Positions 1 to 9,165 of a DNA stretch of 64,000 nt are shown here, in pieces. Made by a program: the position numbers and the translations under genes. The notes beneath the pieces are model-generated. The model was not told the DNA's origin. It ran no database searches and was given only the letters and a program-made list of their open reading frames with translations. Position 1 is the stretch's first letter, and every line of letters starts with the position of its first letter. The stretch spans positions 1 to 64,000 of the forward strand of contig NZ_SMKQ01000020.1 in assembly GCF_004348995.1 (NCBI RefSeq). Direction: 5' to 3'. Origin of the DNA: Nonomuraea terrae. Its GTDB lineage: Bacteria > Actinomycetota > Actinomycetes > Streptosporangiales > Streptosporangiaceae.

Positions 1-910
1 GCGGAGGGAAGAGGTGGGGGCCGCAGGTGGGCCATTGGCCTTTCCAGTGGCCGTCGACGTGCTGGTAGAGCAGTTGGGCGCGGTAGGTCTGCTCGTCCTC
101 GGGCCACGCGCTCGGCAGGCCCATGCCGCCCACCGCCTGCCACATCGGGACGCTGAACTGGTAGAGGCCGTAGTAGGGGCCCTCGGGGTTGTACGCCAGC
201 GGGTCGCCGCCCGACTCGCACAGTGCCAGGGCGGGCCAGTCGAGGTTCGCCACTTCGGGCGGGATCGGGGTGGTGCGGGGCGGGGTGACGGTGATGACGG
301 TGCCGTCCTTCGGGAAGGTGGCCAGCGGCGGGTGCACCTGGGAGCCGGGGCTCAGGGAGACCCGCTTCTGCCGGAGCACCTCGCGCACGGTCCTGGCGGT
401 GGTCCGGGAGGCGAGCCGCGTGCTGCCCGCGACGACGTACACCCTGCGCCGCGTGTCGACGGTCAGCTCCATGCCCTCCAGCGGCACCACGTCCGAGGGC
501 GGGGCCGACAGCCGGCCACCGGCCGGGGCGATGTCCAGCTCGGCCAGGGCGTCGCCGACGTTCGTGGCGGTGACCAGGTGCCGGCTGGTACGGCCGTCCA
601 GGGTCAGGGTGAGGGGCCTGGCGCGGCGTACCTCGATGGTGGCCCCGTCGGAGACCGTCTCCTGGGTGGCGGGGCGTACGACGTCGGCGAAGCCCAGCGA
701 GACCCCCGCGTCGGCGAGCACCTCCTCGACGGTGCCGGCGAAGCCGCGCACCGGTTTGCGTGCGCCGTCGACGACCACGACGACGTCTTTCACCAGCGCC
801 GACACCGCCACGATCGCGCTGACCGCGACCGCGCCCGCCACGCACACGACCGGCGCCCACGGGGAACGCCACGGAATCGGCGGACGGGGCGCACGTCTCT
901 TGCCTCGCAC
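1..910 (-). CDS. Resuscitation-promoting factor-like secreted muralytic protein (partial, runs off the left edge)
   Basis: About 303 codons are visible and no stop is reached, so the C-terminus lies just outside. The GTG start at 908-910 has a GGAGG ribosome binding site a few bases upstream. The order is a basic N-terminus, a hydrophobic anchor (about residues 21-40, APVVCVAGAVAVSAIVAVSA), three DUF348-type repeats (about 43-200) and a transglycosylase-like domain beginning LDWPALALCESGGDP, with the catalytic Glu in CESGG. I see no G5 domain between them, unlike RpfB of mycobacteria. Such proteins cleave peptidoglycan during resuscitation and growth. The downstream neighbour in relatives is ksgA, and the upstream one here is tatD, matching the conserved metS-tatD-rpfB order. 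Confidence 0.85.
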   Translation of the reverse strand, partial: MRGKRRAPRPPIPWRSPWAPVVCVAGAVAVSAIVAVSALVKDVVVVVDGARKPVRGFAGTVEEVLADAGVSLGFADVVRPATQETVSDGATIEVRRARPLTLTLDGRTSRHLVTATNVGDALAELDIAPAGGRLSAPPSDVVPLEGMELTVDTRRRVYVVAGSTRLASRTTARTVREVLRQKRVSLSPGSQVHPPLATFPKDGTVITVTPPRTTPIPPEVANLDWPALALCESGGDPLAYNPEGPYYGLYQFSVPMWQAVGGMGLPSAWPEDEQTYRAQLLYQHVDGHWKGQWPTCGPHLFPP

Positions 911-989
911 GAGCCACCTCCGTATACGGAATCGGCCCGAACGCTAACGCCCGGTGTGCGCGCCCATCACCTGGTTCACCAAAAGATGG

Positions 990-1844
990 TCACCACTCGC
1001 CGAAGACCGTGACTCCGTTGGCACTGATCGCCTCACTCAATCGGCCGGGATGGATGCCTTTGACCTCGGCCAGGCAGCGCAGCGTGAGCGGGATCAGGTA
1101 GGGGGCGTTGGGCTTGCCGCGGTGCGGCACCGGCGGCAGGTAGGGGGCGTCGGTCTCGACCAGCATGAGCTCCGGCGGCGCGACCTCGGCGGCCGCACGC
1201 AGGTAGCCGGCGTTCTTGTACGTCACCGGCCCCGAGAAAGACATGAAATATCCGGCCGCAACGCACTTTTTCGCCATCTCGGCGTCGCCGGAGTAGCTGT
1301 GGAACACCACCTTCTCCGGCGCCCCCTCCGCTGCCAACACCCGCAACACGTCGTCGTGGGCCTCGCGGTCGTGGATGACCAGCGCCTTCCCGGTGCGCTT
1401 GGCGATCTCGATGTGCGCCCGGAAGCTCGCGTGCTGGTCCTCCTTGCTCGCCCAGTCGCGGTAGTAGTCGAGCCCCGTCTCCCCCACGGCCCGCACCTCG
1501 GGCCGGCCGGCCAGCGCCTCGATCTCGGCCAGCACCTCGGGCGTCGACGCGTGCGCCTCGTTCGGGTGGATGGCCACGCCGGCGTAGACGCCCTCCTGCT
1601 GGGCCGCCACGTCGGCGTTCCACCGGGAGGAGGGCAGGTCGTAGCCGATCGTGACCAGCCGCGTCACGCCGACCGCCCGCGCGTCGTCGAGGATGCCCCG
1701 CACGGTGGCGGAGGCCGCCTGCGCGGCCTGCGCCACCGGATCGCCCGAGGACGCCTGCCGGTTGCCGACCATGATGTCGAGGTGGCAGTGGCTGTCGAAC
1801 ACGGGCGAGGAAAGCGGCTCTGGCGCGGCGGGAAGCTTGCTCAC
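990..1844 (-). CDS. tatD: TatD family metal-dependent hydrolase
   Basis: This 284-aa protein has a GTG start. It is a TIM-barrel metallohydrolase of the TatD deoxyribonuclease family (3'-5' exonuclease or DNase activity in characterised members). Metal ligands are visible: H19 and H21 in DSHCHLD, E122 in GETGLDYY, H158 in VIHDREA, H182 in FHSYSG, and D232 in ETDAPYLPP. The length is somewhat above the usual 260 because of an insert at about residues 26-48, which is common in actinobacteria. It lies 27 bp downstream of metS on the same strand and upstream of the rpf-like gene, an arrangement conserved in Mycobacterium. The cellular role (DNA repair or processing) is inferred from the family only. 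Confidence 0.93.
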   Translation of the reverse strand: MSKLPAAPEPLSSPVFDSHCHLDIMVGNRQASSGDPVAQAAQAASATVRGILDDARAVGVTRLVTIGYDLPSSRWNADVAAQQEGVYAGVAIHPNEAHASTPEVLAEIEALAGRPEVRAVGETGLDYYRDWASKEDQHASFRAHIEIAKRTGKALVIHDREAHDDVLRVLAAEGAPEKVVFHSYSGDAEMAKKCVAAGYFMSFSGPVTYKNAGYLRAAAEVAPPELMLVETDAPYLPPVPHRGKPNAPYLIPLTLRCLAEVKGIHPGRLSEAISANGVTVFGEW

Positions 1845-1871
1845 GGCATCAACCGTAGCCGCCCCGATGAT

Positions 1872-3653
1872 TCACTCGCCCAGCCGGGCCAGCTCCTCGT
1901 CGACGACCTTCGGGTCGAGCTTCTTGAACAGCGGCACCGGCGGCGCGAGCGGCCTGCCCGGCCGGATCGGCCGGTGCTCCCACCGGGCGGCGCCGTCGTA
2001 CTCGCCGGTGATCACCGGGTACGGTGTGCCGCCGTCCTCGTCGACCTCGCGGATCTCCGGCATGCCCGACCACACGCCCTCGCCGCCCAGCATGGCGAAG
2101 ACCTTGTTGGACGAGCTGGGCAGGAACGGCGTGAGCATCGTCTTGGCGTCGTCGACCACCTGGAGGGCGACGTGCAGGATGGACTTCTGCCGCTCGGCGT
2201 CGTCCTTGAGCTTCCACGGCTCCTGCTCGGCCAGGTAGCGGTTGGCCTCCCGCACCACGTCGAACGCCTCGGTGATCGCGTTCTTGAACCTCGACCTGGC
2301 GAGCTCGGCCCCCACGGGGCCGAACGCGTTGCGCGAGCGCTCCAGCAGCGCCCGGTCGGCGTCGGTCAGCTCGCCGGCCTCGGGCACGACCCCGAAGTTC
2401 TTCGCCGCCATGGAGATCGACCGGTTGACCAGGTTGCCCCAGGCGGCGACCAGCTCGCCGTTGTTGCGGTTGACGAACTCCTGCCAGGTGAAGTCGGTGT
2501 CCTGGTTCTCGGGACCGGCCACCGCGATGTAGTAGCGCAGGGCGTCGGCGTCGTAGCGCGCGAGGAAGTCGCGGACGTAGATGACGACCTGGCGGGAGGA
2601 GGAGAACTTGCGGCCCTCCATCGTCAGGAACTCGCTGGAGACCACCTCGGACGGCACCTCCAGCGCCCCCAGGGAGCCGGACTTGCCGCCGCGGTCGCCC
2701 TGGCCGCTGTAGCCGAACAACATCGCCGGCCAGATCTCGGCGTGGAAGACGATGTTGTCCTTGCCCATGAAGTAGTAGCCGCGGGCGTCGGGATTCTGCC
2801 ACCACTGGCGCCAGGCGTCGGGGTCGCCGGAGCGCCTGGCCCACTCGATGGAGGCCGACAGGTAGCCGATGACCGCGTCGAACCAGACGTAGAGCCGCTT
2901 GTTGGGCTGGTCGCGCCAGCCGTCGAGCGGGATCGGCACACCCCAGTCGAGGTCGCGGCTGATCGCCCGCGGCTGCAGGTCGCCGAGCAGGTTGAGGGCG
3001 AACTTCAGCACGTTGGGCCGCCACTCGCCCTGCTTGGACTGCAGGTAGGAGCCGAGGACCTCGGCGAAGGCGGGCAGGTCGAGCATGAAGTGCTCGGTCT
3101 CGGCGAACACCGGGGTCTCGCCGTTGATGCGGCTCACGGGGTTGATCAGCTGGATCGGGTCGAGCTGGTTGCCGCAGTTGTCGCACTGGTCGCCGCGCGC
3201 GCCGTCGTAGCCGCAGATGGGGCAGGTGCCCTCGATGTAGCGGTCGGGCAGCGTGCGGCCGGTGGACGGCGAGATCGCGCCCATCGTGGTCTTGGGGAAG
3301 ATATAGCCGTTGTCGAAGAGGCCCTTGAAGATCTCCTGCGTGACGGCGTAGTGGTTCTTCGTGGTCGTGCGGGTGAACAGGTCGTACGACAGGCCGAGGC
3401 CCGTCAGGTCTTCGGCGATGACGCGGTTGTAGCGGTCGGCCAGCTCCTTCGCGCTGACGCCTTCCTGGTCGGCCTGCACCTGGATCGGCGTGCCGTGCTC
3501 GTCGGTGCCGGACACCATCAGCACCTTGTTGCCCGCCATCCGCTGGTAGCGGCTGAAGACGTCGGAGGGCACGCCGAAACCGGAGACGTGCCCGATGTGG
3601 CGGGGGCCGTTAGCGTACGGCCACGCGACGGCGGTCAGGATGTGCTGGGACAT
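1872..3653 (-). CDS. metS: Methionyl-tRNA synthetase
   Basis: This 593-aa class I aminoacyl-tRNA synthetase charges tRNA-Met in the cytoplasm. The HIGH motif is at residues 19-22. The zinc knuckle uses C144/C147 and C157/C160 (CPIC and CDNC). The KMSKS loop is the variant KFSSSR at 349-354. The anticodon-binding helical domain follows to the C-terminus, and there is no appended EMAP/Trbp111 domain. The ATG start [22 protein letters not shown] matches the normal beginning of the catalytic fold. It is followed by tatD and the rpf-like gene in the same direction, as in other actinobacteria. This is an essential housekeeping gene. Confidence 0.97.
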   Translation of the reverse strand: MSQHILTAVAWPYANGPRHIGHVSGFGVPSDVFSRYQRMAGNKVLMVSGTDEHGTPIQVQADQEGVSAKELADRYNRVIAEDLTGLGLSYDLFTRTTTKNHYAVTQEIFKGLFDNGYIFPKTTMGAISPSTGRTLPDRYIEGTCPICGYDGARGDQCDNCGNQLDPIQLINPVSRINGETPVFAETEHFMLDLPAFAEVLGSYLQSKQGEWRPNVLKFALNLLGDLQPRAISRDLDWGVPIPLDGWRDQPNKRLYVWFDAVIGYLSASIEWARRSGDPDAWRQWWQNPDARGYYFMGKDNIVFHAEIWPAMLFGYSGQGDRGGKSGSLGALEVPSEVVSSEFLTMEGRKFSSSRQVVIYVRDFLARYDADALRYYIAVAGPENQDTDFTWQEFVNRNNGELVAAWGNLVNRSISMAAKNFGVVPEAGELTDADRALLERSRNAFGPVGAELARSRFKNAITEAFDVVREANRYLAEQEPWKLKDDAERQKSILHVALQVVDDAKTMLTPFLPSSSNKVFAMLGGEGVWSGMPEIREVDEDGGTPYPVITGEYDGAARWEHRPIRPGRPLAPPVPLFKKLDPKVVDEELARLGE

Positions 3654-3704
3654 GTCCCTAAGCCTACGGGGACCGCGCGGACACCTCGTACCGAATCCCC
3701 GGGG

Positions 3705-4709
3705 TCATCCGCGCGGGAGGATTCCGTAGCGGCGTGCGGTCGTGGGGTCGCGCCGGGACGCCTCGGCCAGCTCCGGTGCGAGCATGGCGCGGACGGCCGT
3801 GGGGGCGCTGACGCCGAAGGCGTCGAGCCGGGGCGGTGCTCCCTGCCGGCCGGCGGCTGCCCAGTCGCGCCAGGCGGCCTCCAGCTCGCGGTCGGCGTCC
3901 GTTCGGTCCTCCCCCGCCGCTCGGCGCTGGGCCGCGCCGACGAAGGCCAGCGCGGCGCGCTGGGAGGCGACCGCCTCGGGCCCGAGATGGTCGCCGCCGT
4001 GGACGAGGTGGTAGTCGTGGCCGATGTCGAGGTCCCACAGCGCGCGGTGGAGCTGCTCGGAGCCGTCGTGCAGGGCGAAGACGTCCTGGTCGCCGCAGCG
4101 CAGCAGGATCGGCAGCCCGGCGGCCCTGACGGCGTCGGCGTTGCCGCGCAGCCGGTGCAGGACGCTGTTGGCCGCGTACCCGTCGCCTTCGGCGGCCATC
4201 TCGCGGCCCAGCCTGCCGAGCACGTCGAGGGTGTTGCGCGGGCGCAGGTCCTCCGGGGCCGGAGCCGGCAGCAGGGCGGGGGCGACCGCCGCGACGGCGA
4301 GCCACCGCGCCGGATCGGCGAAGGCGATCTTCAGGGCGCCGTAGCCGCCCATGGAGGCGCCCATCAGCGCCACGCGGTCCGGGTCGGCGCCGTGTTCCTT
4401 CTCCAGCAGGCGGGGGAACGCCGTGGCGATCAGACTCTCCCACGCGTTGCCGGGCCGGTCGATGTAGAAGCCGCCGGCCGTGGGGGTCGACGCGCAGGCG
4501 ATCAGGGAGGGAGAGAGCGTTCCGTCGGCCCACAGGGCTTCGGCGATCGGCTGGAGCATGGCGAGGAAGTCGCTGGAGGAGTTCGCGCCGTGCAGCACCA
4601 CGATCAGCGGCAACGCCCCGCCGTGCCCGTCCGGCGCGAGCACGCCGTAAGGGACTTCGTCTTGGACCAGCGGGTCGCGGAAAACGTCACGGGTGAGGCG
4701 GCTGTTCAT
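3705..4709 (-). CDS. Alpha/beta hydrolase, esterase D / FrmB-like
   Basis: The ATG at 4709 gives 334 aa; the open frame continues far upstream but only this start fits the fold and has a GGTGG-type ribosome binding site. A likely catalytic triad is visible: S119 in GASMGGYGALK, an Asp at 207-209 in CGDQDVF, and H241 in HGGDHLGPEA. The strand before the nucleophile (IVVLHGANSS) carries the oxyanion region. It resembles the esterase D / S-formylglutathione hydrolase and mycolyltransferase-type fold, but no signal peptide is present, so a cytoplasmic ester hydrolase is likely. The substrate cannot be deduced. It lies between a glycosyltransferase gene and metS, all on the minus strand. Confidence 0.82.
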   Translation of the reverse strand: MNSRLTRDVFRDPLVQDEVPYGVLAPDGHGGALPLIVVLHGANSSSDFLAMLQPIAEALWADGTLSPSLIACASTPTAGGFYIDRPGNAWESLIATAFPRLLEKEHGADPDRVALMGASMGGYGALKIAFADPARWLAVAAVAPALLPAPAPEDLRPRNTLDVLGRLGREMAAEGDGYAANSVLHRLRGNADAVRAAGLPILLRCGDQDVFALHDGSEQLHRALWDLDIGHDYHLVHGGDHLGPEAVASQRAALAFVGAAQRRAAGEDRTDADRELEAAWRDWAAAGRQGAPPRLDAFGVSAPTAVRAMLAPELAEASRRDPTTARRYGILPRG

Positions 4710-4765
4710 GGCCGCCACCCTGGCACGGCGACACCGCCGCAGGCCACGCATTATCCCCCGGAGGG

Positions 4766-5986
4766 TCAGCCCTTGGTCTTCTCCAGCTTGACCGCCTCGG
4801 CGGCCTCCTCGGCCGCCTTGGCGGCCACGTCGACGGAGGACTCGCGGGTGCGGCGGATGCCGAGGATGCTGATGAACAGCGAGGCGAAGATGGTCTGGAA
4901 GCTCATGATGAACGCCGTGGCCGAGGGCACGACGATGCGCAGCGACTCGCGCGGGTTGAGCTCGCCGAAGCTGCGCACCTGCCAGTGGACCAGCGACATC
5001 ACCAGGCCCACCAGACCCGCCAGCGCCAGCAGACCGCCGGCGATGAGCCCCTTCTCCAGGCTCACGAGGTCGATGATCCTGCGGATGCGCGGCGACTCGG
5101 GCAGGAAGCCCTCCTCGGCGGCGTACACCTTCGTGAAGACCGCGAACAGCGCCGCCTGGAAGCCGATCACCACCAGCGCGGACGTGCCCACCAGCGTGTC
5201 GACGTCGAACGCCAGCTCGCCGATCTCGACCGGCCCGAAGGTCAGCGCCGTGCCGGCCACCAGGCCGATGGCCATCATCAGCACGCCGGGGTAGAAGAAG
5301 AGCCACTTGGGGCTGTAGAGGAGCAGGAAACGCAGGTGGCGCCAGCCGTCGCGCCAGGAGCGCAGGTGAGGCGGGCGGGAGCGGCCGTCGGGCGAGAGCG
5401 TCGTCGGCACCTCGCGGACGTCGAGCCCCGCGAGCGTCGAGCGCACCACCATCTCGGAGGCGAACTCCATGCCGCCGGTCTGCAGCTGCAGCCGCAGGAT
5501 CGCCTCGCGCCGGAAACCCCGCAGGCCGCAGTGGAAGTCACCGATCGCCGACGGGAAGAACAACCTGCCGACGAACGACAGCACCGGGTTGCCGAGGTAG
5601 CGGTGGAGCGGGGGCATGGCGCCCGGCGCGATCCCGCCCTTGAAACGGTTGCCCATCACCAGGTCGGCGCCGTCGCGCAACTGCTCGACGAACGGCAGCA
5701 GGGCGGTGAAGTCGTAGGAGTCGTCGGCGTCGCCCATGATGACGAACTTGCCGCGGGCGGCCCTGATGCCGCCCATGAGCGCGTTGCCGTAACCCTTCTC
5801 GGCGACGTGGACCACGCGGGCGCCGGCGTCACGGGCCAGCTGCTGCGAGCCGTCCGTGCTGCCGTTGTCGGCGATCAGCACCTCGCCCTCGATGCCGTGC
5901 TCCTCCATGCACGCCAATGCCTTGCGCACACAGACTTCCACGGTCTCCGCCTCGTTGAGGCAGGGCATGACCACCGTCAGTTCCAC
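4766..5986 (-). CDS. GT2 family glycosyltransferase, polyprenyl-phosphate sugar synthase type with membrane C-terminus
   Basis: This 406-aa protein starts MELTVVMPCLNEAETVEVCV, the typical GT-A opening. The metal-binding GDADDSYDF is at about residues 85-93 and the acceptor-side region MGNRFKGGIAPGAMPPLHRY follows. From about residue 220 on there are four hydrophobic segments, and the tail is charged (KAAEEAAEAVKLEKTKG). Enzymes of this DPM1/DPG-synthase-like group transfer a sugar from a nucleotide to a polyprenyl phosphate at the cytoplasmic face. It is divergent from a GT-C membrane glycosyltransferase and close to two protein O-mannosyltransferase genes that need such lipid-linked donors. 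The partnership is inferred; the sugar is not readable from sequence. Confidence 0.85.
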   Translation of the reverse strand: MELTVVMPCLNEAETVEVCVRKALACMEEHGIEGEVLIADNGSTDGSQQLARDAGARVVHVAEKGYGNALMGGIRAARGKFVIMGDADDSYDFTALLPFVEQLRDGADLVMGNRFKGGIAPGAMPPLHRYLGNPVLSFVGRLFFPSAIGDFHCGLRGFRREAILRLQLQTGGMEFASEMVVRSTLAGLDVREVPTTLSPDGRSRPPHLRSWRDGWRHLRFLLLYSPKWLFFYPGVLMMAIGLVAGTALTFGPVEIGELAFDVDTLVGTSALVVIGFQAALFAVFTKVYAAEEGFLPESPRIRRIIDLVSLEKGLIAGGLLALAGLVGLVMSLVHWQVRSFGELNPRESLRIVVPSATAFIMSFQTIFASLFISILGIRRTRESSVDVAAKAAEEAAEAVKLEKTKG

Positions 5987-6085
5987 GTGTCTACCCTTCA
6001 GTTAAGGCTCTTCCAGAAGACCATGATGCCCCGAACGCGACCATGCTCGGGCACGGACCTGGAAACGACTGGCATTCTTTACAGC

Positions 6086-7633
6086 ATGGTGAGCGTCGCG
6101 GAGATTACCCCTGTGGACCCCTCCGCTCCTGGCTGGGCGGCTCGTCTGCTGGCCCTTCTGCGCAGGCATCGGGTGTTCGCCGCGGCCTTCGGCGTGGGCG
6201 CCGTGCTGCGGCTCGTGACCATGCTGGGCTACGGCCCCGCCATGTGGTTCAACGACTCCTACGAGTACGTCTCGGTGGCGCTGCACCCGAGACCCCACCC
6301 GATCAGGCCCGACGGCTACAGCTTCTGGCTGATGCTGCTCCAGCCCTTCCACAGTTTCACCCTGGTGGTCTTCACCCAGCATCTGATGGGGCTGGCCACG
6401 GCGGCGCTCATCTACGCCCTGCTGCGCATCAAGTTCCGGCTGCCCAAGTGGGGCGCCACGCTGGCGGCGGCGCCGGTGCTGTTCGACGCCTACCAGATCC
6501 AGCTGGAGCAGCTGGTGATGTCCGACACACTGTTCATGCTGCTCGTGGTGGGCGTCATCTCGCTGGTGCTGTGGAAACGGCGGCTGACGTGGAAGGCGGG
6601 CGCGGTCATCGGCCTGCTGCTGGCGCTGACCTGGCTGACGCGCTCGATCGGCCTGCCGATCCTCGCGCTCGTGGTGCTCTACCTGCTGGTCAAGCGGGCC
6701 GGCTGGCGGCCGGTCACGGCGGTCCTGACCGCCTGCGCGATCCCGGTGCTGGCCTACATGGGGTGGTTCGCCTCGGCGTACGGCAAGTTCGCGATGACCA
6801 ACAGCGACGGCCTCATCCTGTACATGCGCACGGCCATCTTCGCCGACTGCAACAAGATGGACATCGACAAGTACCGCGAGGTCGAGCTCCTTCTGCTGTG
6901 CATCAACGACCCCGTCGACCAGCGCAAAGACTACGCCCAGTGGTACCTGTGGGGTCAGGGCAACGGCGACGGCACCGGCACCGGCGAGGTGCTGCACCGG
7001 TGGGGCACGAACAAGAAGTGGAGCGAGATCACCAACGAGGCGGCCAGCGCGTTCGCCACGCGGGCGATCCTGTCGCAGCCCGGCGACTACCTGCAGGTGG
7101 TGGCGCGCGACTTCCTGCGCTCGTTCCACTGGTCGCGGCCGCGGTTCCCGGACGAGTCGACGTACAACATGTACGAGTTCAAGCCGTACGTCCAGATCGA
7201 CGAGACCGGCCAGCCCAAGCGGCTGCCGAAGTGGTCGTCGTACGCGGGCGGCCGCACCGACACCGACGCGTTCGCCTACGAGCAGGGCCCGCCGGAGACG
7301 CGCATCGTGCATCCGTGGGCCGACATCATGGCCGGCTACCAGAAGGTCTTCTACCTGCGCGGCATCATGCTCGGCGGCATCCTGCTGATCGGCCTGTACG
7401 GCGTGGTGGTGCGCTGGCGGACGTTCGGCGGGCCGGTGGTGCTGCCCTGGCTGGGCTCGGTCGGGCTGCTGCTGGCCCCGGCGGCGACGGCGGAGTTCGA
7501 CTACCGCTACGTGCTGCCGGCCGTGCCGCTGGCCTGCATCGCGGCGGCGATCACGCTGCGCCGGGGCGTCACCTGGGGGCGGAGGTCACCCAGGAGGAGA
7601 AAAGCATCCGAGTCGACCACTGTGCGCGCGTGA
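6086..7633 (+). CDS. Polytopic membrane glycosyltransferase, GT-C / GT39-like
   Basis: The ATG at 6086 gives 515 aa; the open frame extends much further upstream but only as a shadow of the minus-strand GT2 gene. The protein has about ten hydrophobic segments. The first external loop contains an acidic motif, FNDSYEYVSVALHPRPHPIR, as in GT-C enzymes that use polyprenyl-phosphate sugars. A long soluble loop (about residues 245-405) with aromatic and charged residues precedes the last three membrane spans. It is divergent from the GT2 gene (about 100 bp between starts) and its 3' end overlaps the convergent mannosyltransferase gene by 65 bp. A role in transferring a lipid-linked sugar to an exported acceptor is inferred; the acceptor is unknown. 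Confidence 0.75.
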   Translation: MVSVAEITPVDPSAPGWAARLLALLRRHRVFAAAFGVGAVLRLVTMLGYGPAMWFNDSYEYVSVALHPRPHPIRPDGYSFWLMLLQPFHSFTLVVFTQHLMGLATAALIYALLRIKFRLPKWGATLAAAPVLFDAYQIQLEQLVMSDTLFMLLVVGVISLVLWKRRLTWKAGAVIGLLLALTWLTRSIGLPILALVVLYLLVKRAGWRPVTAVLTACAIPVLAYMGWFASAYGKFAMTNSDGLILYMRTAIFADCNKMDIDKYREVELLLLCINDPVDQRKDYAQWYLWGQGNGDGTGTGEVLHRWGTNKKWSEITNEAASAFATRAILSQPGDYLQVVARDFLRSFHWSRPRFPDESTYNMYEFKPYVQIDETGQPKRLPKWSSYAGGRTDTDAFAYEQGPPETRIVHPWADIMAGYQKVFYLRGIMLGGILLIGLYGVVVRWRTFGGPVVLPWLGSVGLLLAPAATAEFDYRYVLPAVPLACIAAAITLRRGVTWGRRSPRRRKASESTTVRA

Positions 7634-9164
7634 TGGTCTCGGCGGTCAGCACGGGATGGAGCCACCCGAAGTTCACCAGCACGACCAGCGCGAACGCCCC
7701 TACAGCGGCCGCGCCGAACGCCCGCCGGTCGGGCGGCGCGTCCGCCCTGCCGAGCAGGAGCCCGGCCGCGAGCACGACCGCCAGCACCATGAACGGCACG
7801 ACGGGGATCATGTAGAAGAGGTACATCGTGCGGTTGTCGGCGACGGCGTAGTAGAACCACGGCAGCCAGCCGGCCGCGAACGCGAGCAGCACGGCTCCGG
7901 CCCGCCAGTCGCGGGTGGCCGCGTACCAGGCGACGAGGGCGACGATCGCGAGCAGGGAGCCGTACCAGAGGGCGGGGGTGCCGACGCCGAGCACGGCCTG
8001 TGCGCACTTGTCGGCGCCGCAGGCCGACGGCGGCAGGTCGGAGGGGAAGTGGAAGGAGACCGGCCGTAACAGCAGCGGCCACTGCCACGGCTCCGACATG
8101 TACGGGTGGTACTCCGCCAGGCCGCTGTGGTAGCCGAGCACGTCGACGTGGTAGCGCATCCACGACCGCAGCGAGTCGAACACGAAGAACGCCGGCCCTG
8201 ACGACGTGGCACGCTCCCAGTCGCGCCCCCAGCCGCCGGCGGTGGCGAACCAGCCGGTCCACGACGTCAGATAGCTCGCCGCGGGCACCAGCGCCAGCGC
8301 CCCCGCCGCGCCGGGCACGTCGTACGCCCAAGCCCTCCGGTACGGCCGCCGCAGCCCCAGCGCCCGCCGGGCGCCCATGTCCCACATCACGCTCAGGACG
8401 GCGAACGCCAGCAGGAAGAAGATGCCCGACCACTTGACCGCGCACGCGGCCCCCAGGCAGGCCCCGGCGGCCAGCCGCCACGGCCGTGACCCGAGCCGCG
8501 GGCCCCGCTCGGTGACGGGCGAGCCGTCGTACCGGGCGGCCAGCCGGCCGCGCGCCCAGTCGCGGTCGGCCACCAGGCAGGCGAACCCGGCCAGCACCCA
8601 GAACATCAGGAAGATGTCGAGCAGCGCCGTACGCGACAGCACGAGGTGCAGGCCGTCGAGGGCCAGCAGCAGCCCGGCCAGGCAGCCGAGCAGCGTGGAG
8701 CGGGTCATCCGCCGCGCCACCCTGGCCATGACGAGGATCGACAGCGTGCCGGCCAGCGCCGCGGCGAAACGCCAGCCGAACGGGGTCATCCCGAACAGCC
8801 ACTCTCCCGCCGCGATCATCCACTTGCCGAGCGGCGGATGGGCGACGAAGGAGGCGCAGTCGCTCTGCTGGGCGCACTCACGGAAGACGTCGAGGTTCCC
8901 GGCGAGGATGCGCCGGTCGGCCACGGGGTCGTCGGCGTCACCCAGCATGGCCCGCTCGACGCCGTGGACCAGCAGCGAGTACGCGTCCTTCATGTAGTAC
9001 GTCTCGTCGAACACCACGGCCCTGGGCTCACCGAGCCGGACGAACCTCAGGACGCCGCCGAAGAGCGCGACCAGCAGCGGCCCGGCCCAGCCCAGCAGCG
9101 GCGAACCCGGCAGGGGCGGGACCAGCCGCCGCGCCGAATCCGCCCGGTTGCCCACGATGCGCAC
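7569..9164 (-). CDS. Protein O-mannosyltransferase (PMT, GT39), second copy
   Basis: This 531-aa polytopic membrane protein has the PMT signature in the first loop, AVVFDETYYMKDAYSLL, with the catalytic D53-E54 pair. Further family blocks are HPPLGKWMIAAGEWLFG, RTALLDIFLMFWVLA and AVKWSGIFF. It transfers mannose from polyprenyl-phosphomannose to Ser/Thr of secreted proteins during Sec export. Its start at 9164 nearly touches the rsmI stop at 9166, so the two are probably cotranscribed. It is a clear paralogue of the PMT on the other side of rsmI. By gene order the divergent plus-strand copy corresponds to M. tuberculosis Rv1002c, so this copy looks like the lineage-specific duplicate. Confidence 0.9.
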   Translation of the reverse strand: MRIVGNRADSARRLVPPLPGSPLLGWAGPLLVALFGGVLRFVRLGEPRAVVFDETYYMKDAYSLLVHGVERAMLGDADDPVADRRILAGNLDVFRECAQQSDCASFVAHPPLGKWMIAAGEWLFGMTPFGWRFAAALAGTLSILVMARVARRMTRSTLLGCLAGLLLALDGLHLVLSRTALLDIFLMFWVLAGFACLVADRDWARGRLAARYDGSPVTERGPRLGSRPWRLAAGACLGAACAVKWSGIFFLLAFAVLSVMWDMGARRALGLRRPYRRAWAYDVPGAAGALALVPAASYLTSWTGWFATAGGWGRDWERATSSGPAFFVFDSLRSWMRYHVDVLGYHSGLAEYHPYMSEPWQWPLLLRPVSFHFPSDLPPSACGADKCAQAVLGVGTPALWYGSLLAIVALVAWYAATRDWRAGAVLLAFAAGWLPWFYYAVADNRTMYLFYMIPVVPFMVLAVVLAAGLLLGRADAPPDRRAFGAAAVGAFALVVLVNFGWLHPVLTAETITRAQWSTRMLFSSWVTSAPR

Positions 9165-9165
9165 C

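Noticed and set aside
954-5294. Very long plus-strand open frame (1446 codons) opposite tatD, metS, the esterase and the GT2 gene
   Set aside because: It is an antisense shadow caused by high GC at third positions; its translation has no domains and is rich in Arg, Gly, His and Val, while the minus strand encodes well-recognised proteins.
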